NCBI GenBank assembly: GCA_965203835.1
Contig: OZ241919.1
Coordinates: 1,736,001 to 1,800,000 of the forward strand
Direction of reading: 5' to 3'
Length of the DNA stretch: 64,000 bases
From: CBDCFV01 sp965203835
GTDB taxonomy: Bacteria > Chloroflexota > Dehalococcoidia > Lucifugimonadales > UBA3495
Shown here piece by piece: positions 1 to 10,300 of the stretch. Below the pieces are notes generated by a model. The model was not told the origin of the DNA, searched no databases, and saw only the letters and a program-made list of their open reading frames with translations. Position 1 is the stretch's first letter; every line of letters begins with the position of its first letter. The position numbers were made by a program, and so were the translations under genes.

Positions 1-546
1 TTCGCCGCCTGTCTCCACCGTCTCCGGCGTCAACGTCCTGGTCGCCCTGGGACCCGTAGGCTGCGTCGGCTCCGGGGCCATCCCCGTCACCGTCACTCGG
101 GTGGCGCCGCCGATCGTCCTGGGATCATTGGTCGCCGCCAAGGGTGTGTCTACCGTTCCCGAAAAGTCATATGTTCCCGCTTGCCCCGCCGCCGTCACCT
201 CGTAGGTGAAGGTGTAGGGGTCAGAATCCGCCAGCACCACCGCGAAGGTCACGTTCCGCATGTCATCGCTGACCACCACCTGGGCGTCCGGCAGGCTGCT
301 GCTGCCGGCCACATAGGTGAACCCCATGGGCAAGGTCTCCACAACGCTCGCCGCGTTCCCGAAGTCATTGACGGTGATCGTCACCGTCAGGTTTCCCCCG
401 GCAGCCACCGAGGCAGACTCGCCGAAGGACCTGGTAGCGCTGTGCCCGTGAGCGCCCGCAGGGTGCGGGAACATCAACCCCACGGCGCCCATTACCGCGC
501 CCACCATCGCTACTACCACCAACAGAGCCAGCGCTTTCCTTACCAA
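1..546 (-). CDS. Secreted beta-sandwich (DUF11-like) protein, 3' end outside window
   Basis: An open frame of 182 codons runs off the left edge. It starts at a TTG preceded by AGGAGG with seven bases of spacing. No ATG start fits, because the first Met lies inside the signal peptide. The N-terminus is a classic Sec signal (LVRKALALLVVVAMVGAV, then a hydrophobic run ending in AHGHS). The mature part has alternating hydrophobic residues and reads VAAGGNLTVTITVNDFGNAASVVETLP, as in DUF11/conserved-repeat adhesion domains. After about residue 150 it becomes Pro/Thr rich (PEPTQPTGP), probably a linker. It lies 53 bp downstream of the cadherin-like gene on the same strand, so the two may be co-transcribed. 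The exported location is well supported; the function is unknown. Confidence 0.7.
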   Translation of the reverse strand, partial: MVRKALALLVVVAMVGAVMGAVGLMFPHPAGAHGHSATRSFGESASVAAGGNLTVTITVNDFGNAASVVETLPMGFTYVAGSSSLPDAQVVVSDDMRNVTFAVVLADSDPYTFTYEVTAAGQAGTYDFSGTVDTPLAATNDPRTIGGATRVTVTGMAPEPTQPTGPRATRTLTPETVETGGE

Positions 547-599
547 GTCGTTTCCTCCTCTACTCTACCGTTGCACGCTTCCCGGTCGCGCAGGCGTCC

Positions 600-3500
600 C
601 TAGACTTCCGTCTGCAGGATGAACGCCGTCACCACCTCGATCGCTTCCTCTCTGGTGATGGGATTGGGCCGTCCGGGAAGGAGGGCGTCCAGCACTGCCG
701 TGATGGCTTCGTCCCTGTCAATCCGCCCGTTTTCGTTGGCGTCGTAGTCTCCCACGATGCTCGCGGACTTCACCATCTCCGAGGTAATCCCTGTCGCCAT
801 ATTCATATCGTCGCCGTAGGCATCGGTGTAGGTTGCCATCGCCTGCAGATACATGTCCTCGTCGGCTTCCACCGGGGTGTAGCTCATCGAGTTGGCGTTG
901 GCGATGCTGGTGCAGGTGGCGCCGCCAGCGTCATCGCACCTGGACCACTCCCACTCCGTCACGGTAACACCGCCGTCCTCATCTTCCACCATGGCGGTTA
1001 TCATTCCGTCCACTCGCGGTTCATCGGTGTCCATGGTCAGGGTCACCATCCCGTCGTCTTCCATGTTGACTACCGTGACCCTGACCTCGCGACTGGCCCT
1101 GTTGGTCCCGTCGCTGGCCGACACCGTTACCTCGTAGACGTTGTCTCCGTTGGCGTCCGCCGGCATCTCGTAGTTCGGGGCCGCGTCGAAAGTCAGCTCG
1201 GCGTTTGCGCCGGTGGTATCGGCCATGCCGTTGGCCCCGTTGGCCGTGATGCTGAAGGCCCCGGCGTCCGCGCCGTTCAGGGTCCACACCGCGCTGGCGG
1301 ACTCTCCTCCTTGGGCGCGGTACATTGCCACGTAATCCCAAGTGGTAGCCATGGCGTCGGTCACCTCGTTGTAATCCCTTGCGCTGGGGCCGCTTACCGC
1401 GATGCCGCCCTTCAGTTCACCCGGTGCGGAGGGCGCTTCGTTAACATCCATCACCGTAATCGTCACCCGTACCGGCCCAACCGAAACCTCGGCATCCGGG
1501 TCCGTCACCTCGATGATGTATTCGGTCTTGTCCCCTTCGGCATCGAAGTGGGTCACTACCGCCGCGGCCAACTGCCCGTGCTTGTCATTCCCGGGCCCAC
1601 CGACAAGCATAGCATCGTAGTAGCCATCTCCCACTGTGTTGTCCTCGTCTTCGGCGAACACGAAGAACGCTCCGTCGAGGCCGCCGCTTATAGTGTCTCG
1701 GACCGCAACTCCACCCTGGCCGTCATGGTAGCTCAGGCCACCCAAGGGGATGCCCACGTACCCGGTGGAAGGCACGTTCTCATAGACCATCCGGTCTATC
1801 ATTATCACGTCCAAAGAGGGCATCGCCGGATCAGTACCGCCGGCGGGATCCCTCCGCACCGAACTGTCCGTTCCTTTCTCCATCATCCGATCAGAGTTAT
1901 GGAACAGCATGTCGGTGTTGTCGGCCGGGTCCTGGAACTTGTGATGCTCCACATCTTCAGCCATGCCGTTAGTAGCGGGGTCACTATCGGAGTCCGGATG
2001 GTCGTTTCGCTCGTCCAGGGCGGTGACCGGGTCATCATCTACGCTTTCGCCGTCCCGGTAGTGCACCTCGGCCCACAGGAACTGGCCCACCATACCCGTG
2101 TGCTCATTCGTCGTGGAGTACGGTCGCGCTGTGACACCATCCTTGAGGTTGCCAGCACTATCGCGAATTGCCGATACGTCAGTTGGACTCTTGGTGAATC
2201 TGGACGTGGTGGAGTACCAATTCCAGTCAGTGATGATCTCCACATCATCGGGGTCGGTCAAGGTAGCGGTCACCGGCATTCCGTCGTCAGGCTGCTCCGG
2301 CGAAAGCACCAGCTTCCCCGCCTCGTTCACGTTCATCACCGTGATCCGCACCTTCTTCATACCCGTTAGACCGCCATTGTCCTGGACTATAAGGGTCACC
2401 TCGTAGACGTTGTCCTTGTTGTCGTCCATGGGCATCTCGTAGTCCGGCAGGTTCGCCTTCTTGAAGTGCAGCCTGCGCCCGATGTCTGGTTCGTTAACCG
2501 GCGTGCTGTACTCAAAGAGGTCGCCATCATCGCCGCCGATGGACCACCTGCCGCTATCGACGCGGTCACGATCAACCCGGCGATAGAGGTTGGGGGCGTC
2601 CGAGTCTGGGTACATGACCACGGTCTGGTCAGGAGGCGTGCCCGTCAACATATAGCCAAGGCCCACGAACTTGGTGGCGTCGCTGTCCTTCTTGCTGCTG
2701 TCCACCTCATAGATAGAGATTTCCGCGAGTCCACCTGTCACTCTCGGGGCTTCGTTTACGTCGGTGGCCGTGATGGTCACCTTGATATAGTCGTTGTCCT
2801 CGTCGTAGTTATCGTGGTTGGGATCGGTGATTCTACTTCCGTCTGAAGCAAATCCTTCACCGGAAGGGTCCGTAGCCCTTACCCAGACCACGTATTTTCC
2901 GTCGGCATCCATCGGGGGCGCCGGGTTGTCATCCCAGTCCAGCGGCTTTTTCACCCTGATCTGCCCGGTCTTCTTGTCGATGGAGAAGTATGATACGTCG
3001 CCGCCATCATCGCCAACTATGTCAGCGCCGGCGGGGGCATTCAACGGCGTAGCAGGGTTTTTATCGTTGTCCAGCGTATAGGTCAGGGTGTCGTTGTCCT
3101 CGTTGGTGTCCACCTTCACTAGGGCGCCCACGTTCGCACCCACAGCCGTGTCTTCCGGCACCGATCTGGCGGTAGCGTCGTGCCTGAAATCGGGCGAGTT
3201 GTTCTGGTCGTCATGCACGTCCGCCCGTACCGGCATGTACGTTACCCCGATCGCCGATTTGCCGGCTCCTTCTCCGTCCGTATAATCAGCCTTCACCAGC
3301 AACTTCCAGCCCTCGTCTGCCGCAGTCCCCGTTGCCGGCGCGCCTTCCGGCGCCGCCGTCTTTCCCTGGGGAGTATAAGTATCCGAGGTGGGATTCCCAC
3401 TGCCGGAAAGCCGTTCCCAGTCGGAAGCGGGTTGGTCCAGCGTAGCGATATCCGGATCGAGGTCGGGGTTGCTGTTCTTGGCCCTGTACCACTGCCAAGT

Positions 3501-6500
3501 GATACTACTGACGTCAGGATGGTCAGGGTCAGTCAACATAGCGGGCAACGGAGTATTGACCTCCGGTTGCAGCCACTTCACCTCCACCTTCCCGGGCTCG
3601 TCCGAGTTGATGACTTGGACGGTGACATCCAATTCCGCAGCCAGGTTCGGACCGCCGCCCACGGCCGTCATCTCAACGGCCCGGACGGTTACCTTGTACA
3701 TGTTGTTCTTGGCAGGATCAATAATGTCGCCTTGTACTGTGGAGTACTGTCTGTCTGTCGGCTTCTCGAAGTTTGGCTGGCTCTTGAAATGGAGCTCCCA
3801 CCGGTCTTTGCCATCTCCCGGGATGTCATCTACGTCAATGATATCAAAGTCCGCGGCGTCGGTCCCTGCAACCTCCCATCGGAGACCGCGGTCGTCGGGA
3901 TCCGTCGCAGCCAACGTGACCACCCTGTTGACCCGAGCTTCGGCGTATTCTATTGGACTGGCCGCGTCGTCCCGGGATGCCTTGTCGAAGTAGGGCCTCT
4001 CGTTCAGGTCGGTGAGCCTGATGGTCACATTGGTCGTTGCCTTTCGCTTGGTGTCGTTGGCGTCCGTGGCTGTGACCACCAGCCGGAAGACATTGGTCCC
4101 TTCGAAGTCCAGGACTGGGTCTTCCATGGCCGGCGTTGCATTCGCATCCGGGCTATCGGGGTAGTCGATCCCGGCGCGGCCACGCCGGAAATTGATTTCC
4201 CCCACCCTGATCTGGCCGTAGGGGTCGATGGTGAAATAGTTATCGTCGTCGGTCCGGGTGGCGTTCAGATCTAATGTGAAGGAACTGGCTCCTGTCACCT
4301 CTCGGTACAGGGGTGCGCCAACAATGCTCCCGACCTCCGCGTTCTCCACCAACGTCCGTTCATAGGAGTCCATGGCGAATGCCATGTCGGTCGGTTCGGG
4401 TCTGCCGCCCGGCCCTACCCTCACCGCGTACTTGGACGTCACGTCCACCCGGAACACCTTATCGTTATCGGTAGCGAGCGTTCCGTCACCTTCGCTCGGG
4501 GTATAAGCCGCCGTGGCCGATTCCTGGACCCGCTCGTCGATAGCCCCTGTATCGGGATCATCCATCTCGCTGGTAGCGTCGATATAGGTCGCGATGGCCT
4601 GCAGGTAATAGCCGTCGTCAACGCCTGCCGGGGTGTAGCCGGGGGCCGTTGCTCCAGATATTATCGTGACCTCATCAGTGTCAGGATCGATCCTGTTCCA
4701 CTGCCAGGTCAAGACGGCCACGCCGCCGTCCGGGTCCTCCACCATGGCGGTTATTTCACTGCCGATGGTGGGCTGGTCTATGCCGTTCCCGGTCGCCATC
4801 AAGGTTGCCTTCCCCTGCTCGGCGACGTTGTCAACGAATACGGTGACAGGCCGGGTGTCCATCAGGCCGCCGCTGTCCGTGGCCACGAGGGTCACCTTGT
4901 AGACGCTGTCCCCGTCGGCGTCGGTGGGGTTTTCGTAGTCGGGGGCGTCCTTGAACACGATGGCCACCGGCTCATCGGAACCGGAGAGATTGGTCTGGCT
5001 TAACACGAAGTCGTCCTTGTCGACTCCATCCAGTGACCAAGTAATCTGGCCGCGCTCATCCTCGTCGGGCGCGGTGAAGACGTTCTGGTTGCCCAATGCA
5101 AGCGCCACCGGCAAGCCCATGGCGTTGCCGGCCGTGCCCATCATGCCATCGGGCGTACCGTAGTAAGTCGCGTCCGGCCCAGCCGGTGGGTTCCGGTCGT
5201 CGCTGTCCTGCTCCAGCACCCTGATTTCCCAAGGCGCGACCGGTGCTGCATCCCCAGCAATGGCGGTGCTCCCCATTACCTTCGGGGCGTCGTTAGCGTC
5301 CGTGGCGGTAACCGTCACTTCAACTTCCGCCGTCTCGCCGCTGGGGTCGATGGCCCGGACGTAGAACTCGTACTCCCCGTCCGGCGGAGTGCCGTTCTTG
5401 TCCCAATCCAAGGTCTTCTTGACCATGAGCTGGCCACTCGTCTTGTTTATTGAGAAGTAGGTAGCATCATGACCTGCGGGGATATCGGTAGTGCGAGGAT
5501 CAGTGCCAGGTGAAGTATTAATCGTGTCACTGTCGATTTCGTAGGTCAGCTTGTCACTGCTGGGTTCATGGTTGGAGGCGTTGGGGCCCCGGTCGTTGGG
5601 CTCGGTAGAATTGGGGTCGGTGGCAACCACCGGATCTCCTACGTTCATGCCTATGCCAAGGCTCTCGGACACGGTCCTGGTATAGTCCGCACCCTGCCGG
5701 AACCCGGGGGAACCGTTTTCGGGGTTTGAATCGCCATCGTTGTCCGTGGAGACCTCGGCCCGCACCGGATACTCCGATACGCCAATCGCCTCCCTCTGTT
5801 GCGTGCCGGAGTTGTCAGTATAGCTCACCACGGCCCGCAGGTATTTACCCTCGTCCGCAGCAGTCCCGGTAGCAGGAGTCCTCGCACGGACCCCAGCAGG
5901 GGTGTACGTAGTAGTCATTTGATCGAGCTCGGTCCCGGTAACCTCAGCCCAATGGTTCTCAACATCATCTACAGGATTCGTGACTGTGGACACGTACCAT
6001 GTCCAATCGTAACTTGCGAGGCCGCCGTCCGGGTCGGTTACCCTGGCCTTTATGGGAGTCCCGACCTCGGGCTGCCGGAGGTCGATGGTCACCTTACCGT
6101 CCTCGGGCTCGTTGGTGACCTCGACAGTAATGTGGGTCTCGGTCGAAAGAGCGCGGTCCGTTCTGCCGCTCTCCCGCATTTCGCTGGCCCGGATGGTTAT
6201 CTGGTACATCCTATCGCCGGCACTCGCCATCGCCACATCGATGCCATCGGCGGTATCTGTAAGATCAGTGTCAACGATGCCTACAGCAGGATCTGCAGGA
6301 TTATCGTCACGATTGCGGTCGAGAGCGCCGTGCGCCCTGTCCGTTGGTTTCTCGAAGTTGGGCGACTTCTTGAACTTGAGGACGCCGCCGGAGATGGTGA
6401 AGTCGTCGGCGTCGATGCCCGTCACATCCCAGTTGATGCCGGCGCCCTCCGGGTCGTCGGAGGTGAACGTGCGCACCGGCATATCGTCAACATCGCTGTT

Positions 6501-6650
6501 TTCAGCGTACTCTATTGGTCCCGGTGTCTGCGCAAAAGTAGGATCAGGAGAAAAGTTAGGCAGTGTGAAGAAAGCGCACAGCGCCAACACTAAGGCGCCG
6601 ACTGTCACCACCACCCAAGGTTTTAGCGCGCTAGAAGACCGTTTCAACAT
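600..6650 (-). CDS. Giant secreted cadherin-repeat protein with C-terminal EF-hand/dockerin-like module
   Basis: The frame opens at 6728, but the start at 6650 (MLKRSSSALKPW) is preferred. It is followed at once by a signal peptide ending near FAQTPG and preceded by GAGG. The product is about 2,016 residues. It consists of tandem cadherin-like domains, seen from the linker motifs ANDAPKV, LNERPYF, VNEAPRV and VNEAPSA at about residues 453, 882, 1300 and 1737. Acidic calcium-type motifs (DPDDRG, YFSIDKKTGQI) recur. Between them are Ig-like stretches of the form DPDGGVAVLTWQW. The last 50 residues contain YDANENGRIDRDEA followed by ITREEAIEVV, an EF-hand/dockerin-like pair also found at the end of the LRR protein. 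It is probably a calcium-stabilised surface adhesin or matrix protein. The acidic composition fits a salt-rich habitat. Confidence 0.85.
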   Translation of the reverse strand: MLKRSSSALKPWVVVTVGALVLALCAFFTLPNFSPDPTFAQTPGPIEYAENSDVDDMPVRTFTSDDPEGAGINWDVTGIDADDFTISGGVLKFKKSPNFEKPTDRAHGALDRNRDDNPADPAVGIVDTDLTDTADGIDVAMASAGDRMYQITIRASEMRESGRTDRALSTETHITVEVTNEPEDGKVTIDLRQPEVGTPIKARVTDPDGGLASYDWTWYVSTVTNPVDDVENHWAEVTGTELDQMTTTYTPAGVRARTPATGTAADEGKYLRAVVSYTDNSGTQQREAIGVSEYPVRAEVSTDNDGDSNPENGSPGFRQGADYTRTVSESLGIGMNVGDPVVATDPNSTEPNDRGPNASNHEPSSDKLTYEIDSDTINTSPGTDPRTTDIPAGHDATYFSINKTSGQLMVKKTLDWDKNGTPPDGEYEFYVRAIDPSGETAEVEVTVTATDANDAPKVMGSTAIAGDAAPVAPWEIRVLEQDSDDRNPPAGPDATYYGTPDGMMGTAGNAMGLPVALALGNQNVFTAPDEDERGQITWSLDGVDKDDFVLSQTNLSGSDEPVAIVFKDAPDYENPTDADGDSVYKVTLVATDSGGLMDTRPVTVFVDNVAEQGKATLMATGNGIDQPTIGSEITAMVEDPDGGVAVLTWQWNRIDPDTDEVTIISGATAPGYTPAGVDDGYYLQAIATYIDATSEMDDPDTGAIDERVQESATAAYTPSEGDGTLATDNDKVFRVDVTSKYAVRVGPGGRPEPTDMAFAMDSYERTLVENAEVGSIVGAPLYREVTGASSFTLDLNATRTDDDNYFTIDPYGQIRVGEINFRRGRAGIDYPDSPDANATPAMEDPVLDFEGTNVFRLVVTATDANDTKRKATTNVTIRLTDLNERPYFDKASRDDAASPIEYAEARVNRVVTLAATDPDDRGLRWEVAGTDAADFDIIDVDDIPGDGKDRWELHFKSQPNFEKPTDRQYSTVQGDIIDPAKNNMYKVTVRAVEMTAVGGGPNLAAELDVTVQVINSDEPGKVEVKWLQPEVNTPLPAMLTDPDHPDVSSITWQWYRAKNSNPDLDPDIATLDQPASDWERLSGSGNPTSDTYTPQGKTAAPEGAPATGTAADEGWKLLVKADYTDGEGAGKSAIGVTYMPVRADVHDDQNNSPDFRHDATARSVPEDTAVGANVGALVKVDTNEDNDTLTYTLDNDKNPATPLNAPAGADIVGDDGGDVSYFSIDKKTGQIRVKKPLDWDDNPAPPMDADGKYVVWVRATDPSGEGFASDGSRITDPNHDNYDEDNDYIKVTITATDVNEAPRVTGGLAEISIYEVDSSKKDSDATKFVGLGYMLTGTPPDQTVVMYPDSDAPNLYRRVDRDRVDSGRWSIGGDDGDLFEYSTPVNEPDIGRRLHFKKANLPDYEMPMDDNKDNVYEVTLIVQDNGGLTGMKKVRITVMNVNEAGKLVLSPEQPDDGMPVTATLTDPDDVEIITDWNWYSTTSRFTKSPTDVSAIRDSAGNLKDGVTARPYSTTNEHTGMVGQFLWAEVHYRDGESVDDDPVTALDERNDHPDSDSDPATNGMAEDVEHHKFQDPADNTDMLFHNSDRMMEKGTDSSVRRDPAGGTDPAMPSLDVIMIDRMVYENVPSTGYVGIPLGGLSYHDGQGGVAVRDTISGGLDGAFFVFAEDEDNTVGDGYYDAMLVGGPGNDKHGQLAAAVVTHFDAEGDKTEYIIEVTDPDAEVSVGPVRVTITVMDVNEAPSAPGELKGGIAVSGPSARDYNEVTDAMATTWDYVAMYRAQGGESASAVWTLNGADAGAFSITANGANGMADTTGANAELTFDAAPNYEMPADANGDNVYEVTVSASDGTNRASREVRVTVVNMEDDGMVTLTMDTDEPRVDGMITAMVEDEDGGVTVTEWEWSRCDDAGGATCTSIANANSMSYTPVEADEDMYLQAMATYTDAYGDDMNMATGITSEMVKSASIVGDYDANENGRIDRDEAITAVLDALLPGRPNPITREEAIEVVTAFILQTEV

Positions 6651-6798
6651 GTAATTCCTCACTTCGGCGATCTTTGGTTGACGCGGCTCTCCCAATCCTG
6701 AGTCGCACAACAGCAGAAAATCTATCATTAGGGCGTTACCATGTCAACTTGTTTACCGCCCCTGTTCCACCGTTTTTGACCTTTATGTAAACACCCCC

Positions 6799-7093
6799 GT
6801 CATTGATCCCCTTGGTTCCCCGCCTTCGCCGCGCCTCCATCCGTCTTTCCCGCGAAGGCGGGAATCCAAGGGAGGGGCGGGGGCGGGAATCCAGTCCAGC
6901 CTTGCCGCCCTCAGTCCCGCCGCACCCTTCGTCATTGACCCCTTTGGTTCCCCGCCTTCGCCGCGCCTCCATCCGTCTTTCCCGCGAAGGCGGGAATCCA
7001 AGGGAGGGGCGGGGGCGGGAATCCAGTCCAGCCTTGCCGCCCTCAGTCCCGCCGCACCCTTCGTCATTAACCCCTTTGGTTCCCCGCCTTCGC
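6799..7093. repeat. 132-bp tandem repeat, two copies plus a partial third
   Basis: The word GTCATTGA starts at 6799 and 6931, and GTCATTAA at 7063, giving an exact period of 132 bp. Each full unit carries one copy of the dispersed palindrome (6841-6868 and 6973-7000) plus a second GGGCGGGAATCCAG half-site. The two full units are nearly identical, so the duplication is recent. Small open frames across this region are artefacts of the repeat. Confidence 0.9.
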
Positions 7094-7139
7094 GGGGAAG
7101 ACGAATAGAAAGTAACCGTCATTCCCGCGCCTCCCTCTT

Positions 7140-7165
7140 CGTCTTTCCCGCGCAGGCGGGAATCC
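7140..7165. repeat. Dispersed palindromic repeat, intergenic copy
   Basis: GTCTTTCCCGCGCAGGCGGG followed by AATCCA. It has the same core as the copies inside genes elsewhere in the window. Confidence 0.8.
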
Positions 7166-7189
7166 AGGGGCGGGGGGCGGGAATCCATG

Positions 7190-7331
7190 CAGGGCGTGTG
7201 CAAAGTCTTTACTGGCGGCAAAAGTCTGAATCAGGATTATCAAGATTAAAGGATGCTCAGGATTGGGAACATCCTGAAAATCCCGGAATCCAGTAAATCC
7301 TGATTCAGACGATTACTTTGCACATGCCCTG
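7190..7331. mobile_element. MITE-like element with nested inverted repeats
   Basis: The outer arms are 7190-7206 (CAGGGCGTGTGCAAAGT) and 7315-7331, matching at 16 of 17 positions. The inner arms are 7224-7238 (GTCTGAATCAGGATT) and 7296-7310, a perfect 15-bp match. The interior is A+T richer than its surroundings and has no open frame. This suits a small non-autonomous element or a large hairpin. No transposase is nearby. Confidence 0.6.
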
Positions 7332-7384
7332 GGAATCCATGCGCGAAGCCGGGGGCGGGAATCCACCCGGAGACGCCCCGCCCT

Positions 7385-10300
7385 TCAGTCCCTGTCCTTG
7401 ACGGGGCCGGGCCCATTCCGTTGCTCTATGTACTGCGACAGCTCGCCGTCATCTTCCCCCGGCCCGTCCGCCGCGCCGGACGCCTCTTTGGCCGGCGCCT
7501 CTGCCGCTCCCTTAGTCGTTCCCACACCTCTCTCTTCCGTCATTCCCGCGGAGGCGGGAATCCCCGCCGTCGCCGCTGTCTGCCCGCCCTGGCCTCCTGT
7601 CAGGTACAGCACGATCACCGCTGTCGCCTCTTCCTTCGTTATGAGGCCGCCGATGTAGTCGACCACCGCGGCCACGGCCTCCTCCCGGTCGATGACCTCA
7701 TTGTTGTCCCGGTCGTAGGGCGTGCCCAGGTCCACGTCGGTGACCATGATGGTCACGTCGGCGGCGGCGCTGTTCCCGTTGCCGTCGGCGGCGATGACTT
7801 GCACCTCGTAGGCGGTCCTGGTCTCGTAGTCCAGCATCGTCCCCGGCCCTACCCTGATCTGCCCGGCGTCGTCAATCCGGAAGAACCGGGCGTCGGGGCC
7901 GTCCAGGGAGTAGGCCAGCGTGTCGCCGTCGGGGTCATCGGCGGCCACCGGCTCGCCCACCGGCTGGCCCGGAGGCGTGTTCTCGACCACGCTCCGTTCG
8001 AACCGGTCCGCAGGGAAGGATGGCCCCGCGCCAACGGTGTAGACCGCGTTTATAAGGTAGTAGTCCGTTCCTTCTCCGTCCTGGGAAGTTACCTCCAGGA
8101 AGATGCGATTGAGACCGGGCGCCAAGTCGACCTGGTGCCCGTCAGCCTCGGGATCTGCGTCGGGAATCGGGGCCTGCGGCCCGGCGAAGAACCGGAAAAC
8201 GGCGTTGTGGCCGCTGACCGCCATGATGGTGATTCGCGGCGCGTCAACGGTCACCGAGTACCGCGCACGGTAGGGATCGAAGGGCGGCTCCAAGGTCCCC
8301 GGACTGACGCTCAGGCTGCTGAGCACCAAGTCGCAGAAGGGTATCTCCAGCCTGTCCAGATCGTTGACGTGCACCGCCCGCAGTTCCGGGGGAACGCACC
8401 CGGTGAGTTCGTTCCTGGCCAAGTACAGCGACAGCAGGTTGGTCAGGTTGGTGAGTTCCCGGGGTATTTCGCCGGTCAGCTCGTTGCTGTCCAGCGTCAG
8501 TTGCCGCAACTCGGTCAATAGACCCAGTTCCCGCGGTATCGGCCCGGTCAGCTTGTTGGCCCACAGCCACAATTCCCGCAGGTTCCTGAGGTTCCCCAGT
8601 TGCGGCGGTATCGGCCCGCTCAGTTGGTTCAGGTCGAGGTGCAGGGACCGCAACTCCGTGAGCCGGGCCAGTTCCACCGGTATCGGCCCGCTCAGCTTGT
8701 TGGCCCACAGGCGCAGGTGCCGCAACTTCGACAGGTCTCCCAATTGGGTGGGTATGAAGCCCGTGAGACGGTTCCGGTCCAGGTACAGGCGCTCCAGCGC
8801 CTCCAGTCGGGACAGTCGCACCGGAATGGTCCCGGTCAGCCGGTTCTCCGACAGGTACAAGTGCGTCAGGTTCGACAGGTTGCCCAGTTCCGGCGGTATG
8901 CCGCCCGACAGCCGGTTCCGGTCCAGGTACAGGCGCTGCAGGTCGGACAGCAGGCCCAGTTGGGACGGTATGTCCCCTTCCAGTTGGTTGTCTTTCAGGT
9001 ACAGGTGCAGCAGGTTGCCCAGGTTCCCCAGTTCCGCCGGGATGGTCCCGGTGAGCCGGTTCTCCGACAGGTACAGCTCCTCCAGGTCCTCCAAGCCCCC
9101 CAGTTCCGGCGGGATGACCCCCTCCAGTTGGTTCCGCTCCAAGCGCAGCCGCACCAGCGAGGTGAGGTTGCCCAGTTCCGGCGGGATGCCGCCCGACAGC
9201 CGGTTGTCGTTCAGGTCCAGCCGCTGCATGTTCTCCAGACCGCCCAGCGACGCCGGGATGGGGCCCGTCAGCAGGTTGTTCTCCAGCCGCAACTCCCACA
9301 GCTTGGCTGCGTCGCCCAGTTCCTCCGGTATTGGCCCCGCCAGTTGGTTGTTGTGCAGCAGCAGGCGCCCCAGTTCCGGGAGGTCGCCCAGCTCCGGCGG
9401 GATTGGCCCGCTCAACCGGTTGTCGTTCAGCGCCAACCGGAACAGTGCGGGCAGGTTGCCCAGTTCCGCCGGGATGGGGCCGCTCAGTTGGTTGTGATTG
9501 AAGTCGAACCCGAACAGGTTGGTCAGGTTGCCGATTTCAGACGGTATCTCGCCGCTGAGTTGATTGTGGTCAAGGTGGAAGTGGGCCAACCTCCGCAGGT
9601 TGCCGATCTCCGGCGGGATAGGACCCGTGAACCGGTTGTACTCCAAGTGCAGGTCGGTCATCCTGAAGAAGTTCCCGATCCACGACGGCAGCGGCCCGCT
9701 CAGCCGGTTGTGCCGCAGGTCCATCCTGAACAGCCCCCGCAGGTTGCCCACGCTGTCCGGTATCGGCCCGGTCAGCTTGTTGTTGCTGAAGTCGAACCCG
9801 AAGAGGCCGGTGAGGTTGCCGATTTCCTCGGGTATCGGGCCGGTGAGCTGGTTGTGCTCCAGGTGGATGTGCAGCAGGTTCTCGAGGTTGCCTATCTCCG
9901 GCGGGATGCTGCCGGTGAAGTGGTTGTACTCCAAGTGCAGGTCCACCAGGGTGGTCATGTCCCACACCCACGCCGGGAGGTCCCCGGTGAACCGGTTGTT
10001 CCGCAGGTCCAGCAAATGCAGCTCGTCAAAGTCGCCGATCCACTCCGGCGGCGTTCCCGACAACTCGTTGTGGCCCAGTTGCAGGTGCTCCAGCGCGTCC
10101 AGGTCCGCCAACTCCGCCGGTATCTGCCCCGACAGTCCCATTCCCCCCAGGTCCAGGCCGATGACCCGCAGGGTGACCTCTTCTCCGGGTCCGGCGTCTT
10201 CCGGGTCGGTGACCGTCACCCCGTCCCACTCGTCGATGGGCAGATCCGCCGACCAGTTCAACCCGCCCCCGCCGGTCAGGTTGGCCCGCGCCGCCAGCAG

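Noticed and set aside
1311..4274. Several 350-codon plus-strand frames opposite the cadherin-like gene
   Set aside because: No family signature and biased composition; they are explained by the codon bias of the real minus-strand gene.
6799..7165. Possible CRISPR array from the regularly spaced palindromes
   Set aside because: There are only two full units, the spacers are as conserved as the repeats, and no cas genes are present. It is a tandem duplication.
6783..7221. Overlapping frames of 94-161 codons in the repeat spacer
   Set aside because: They consist almost entirely of translated 132-bp and palindromic repeats.
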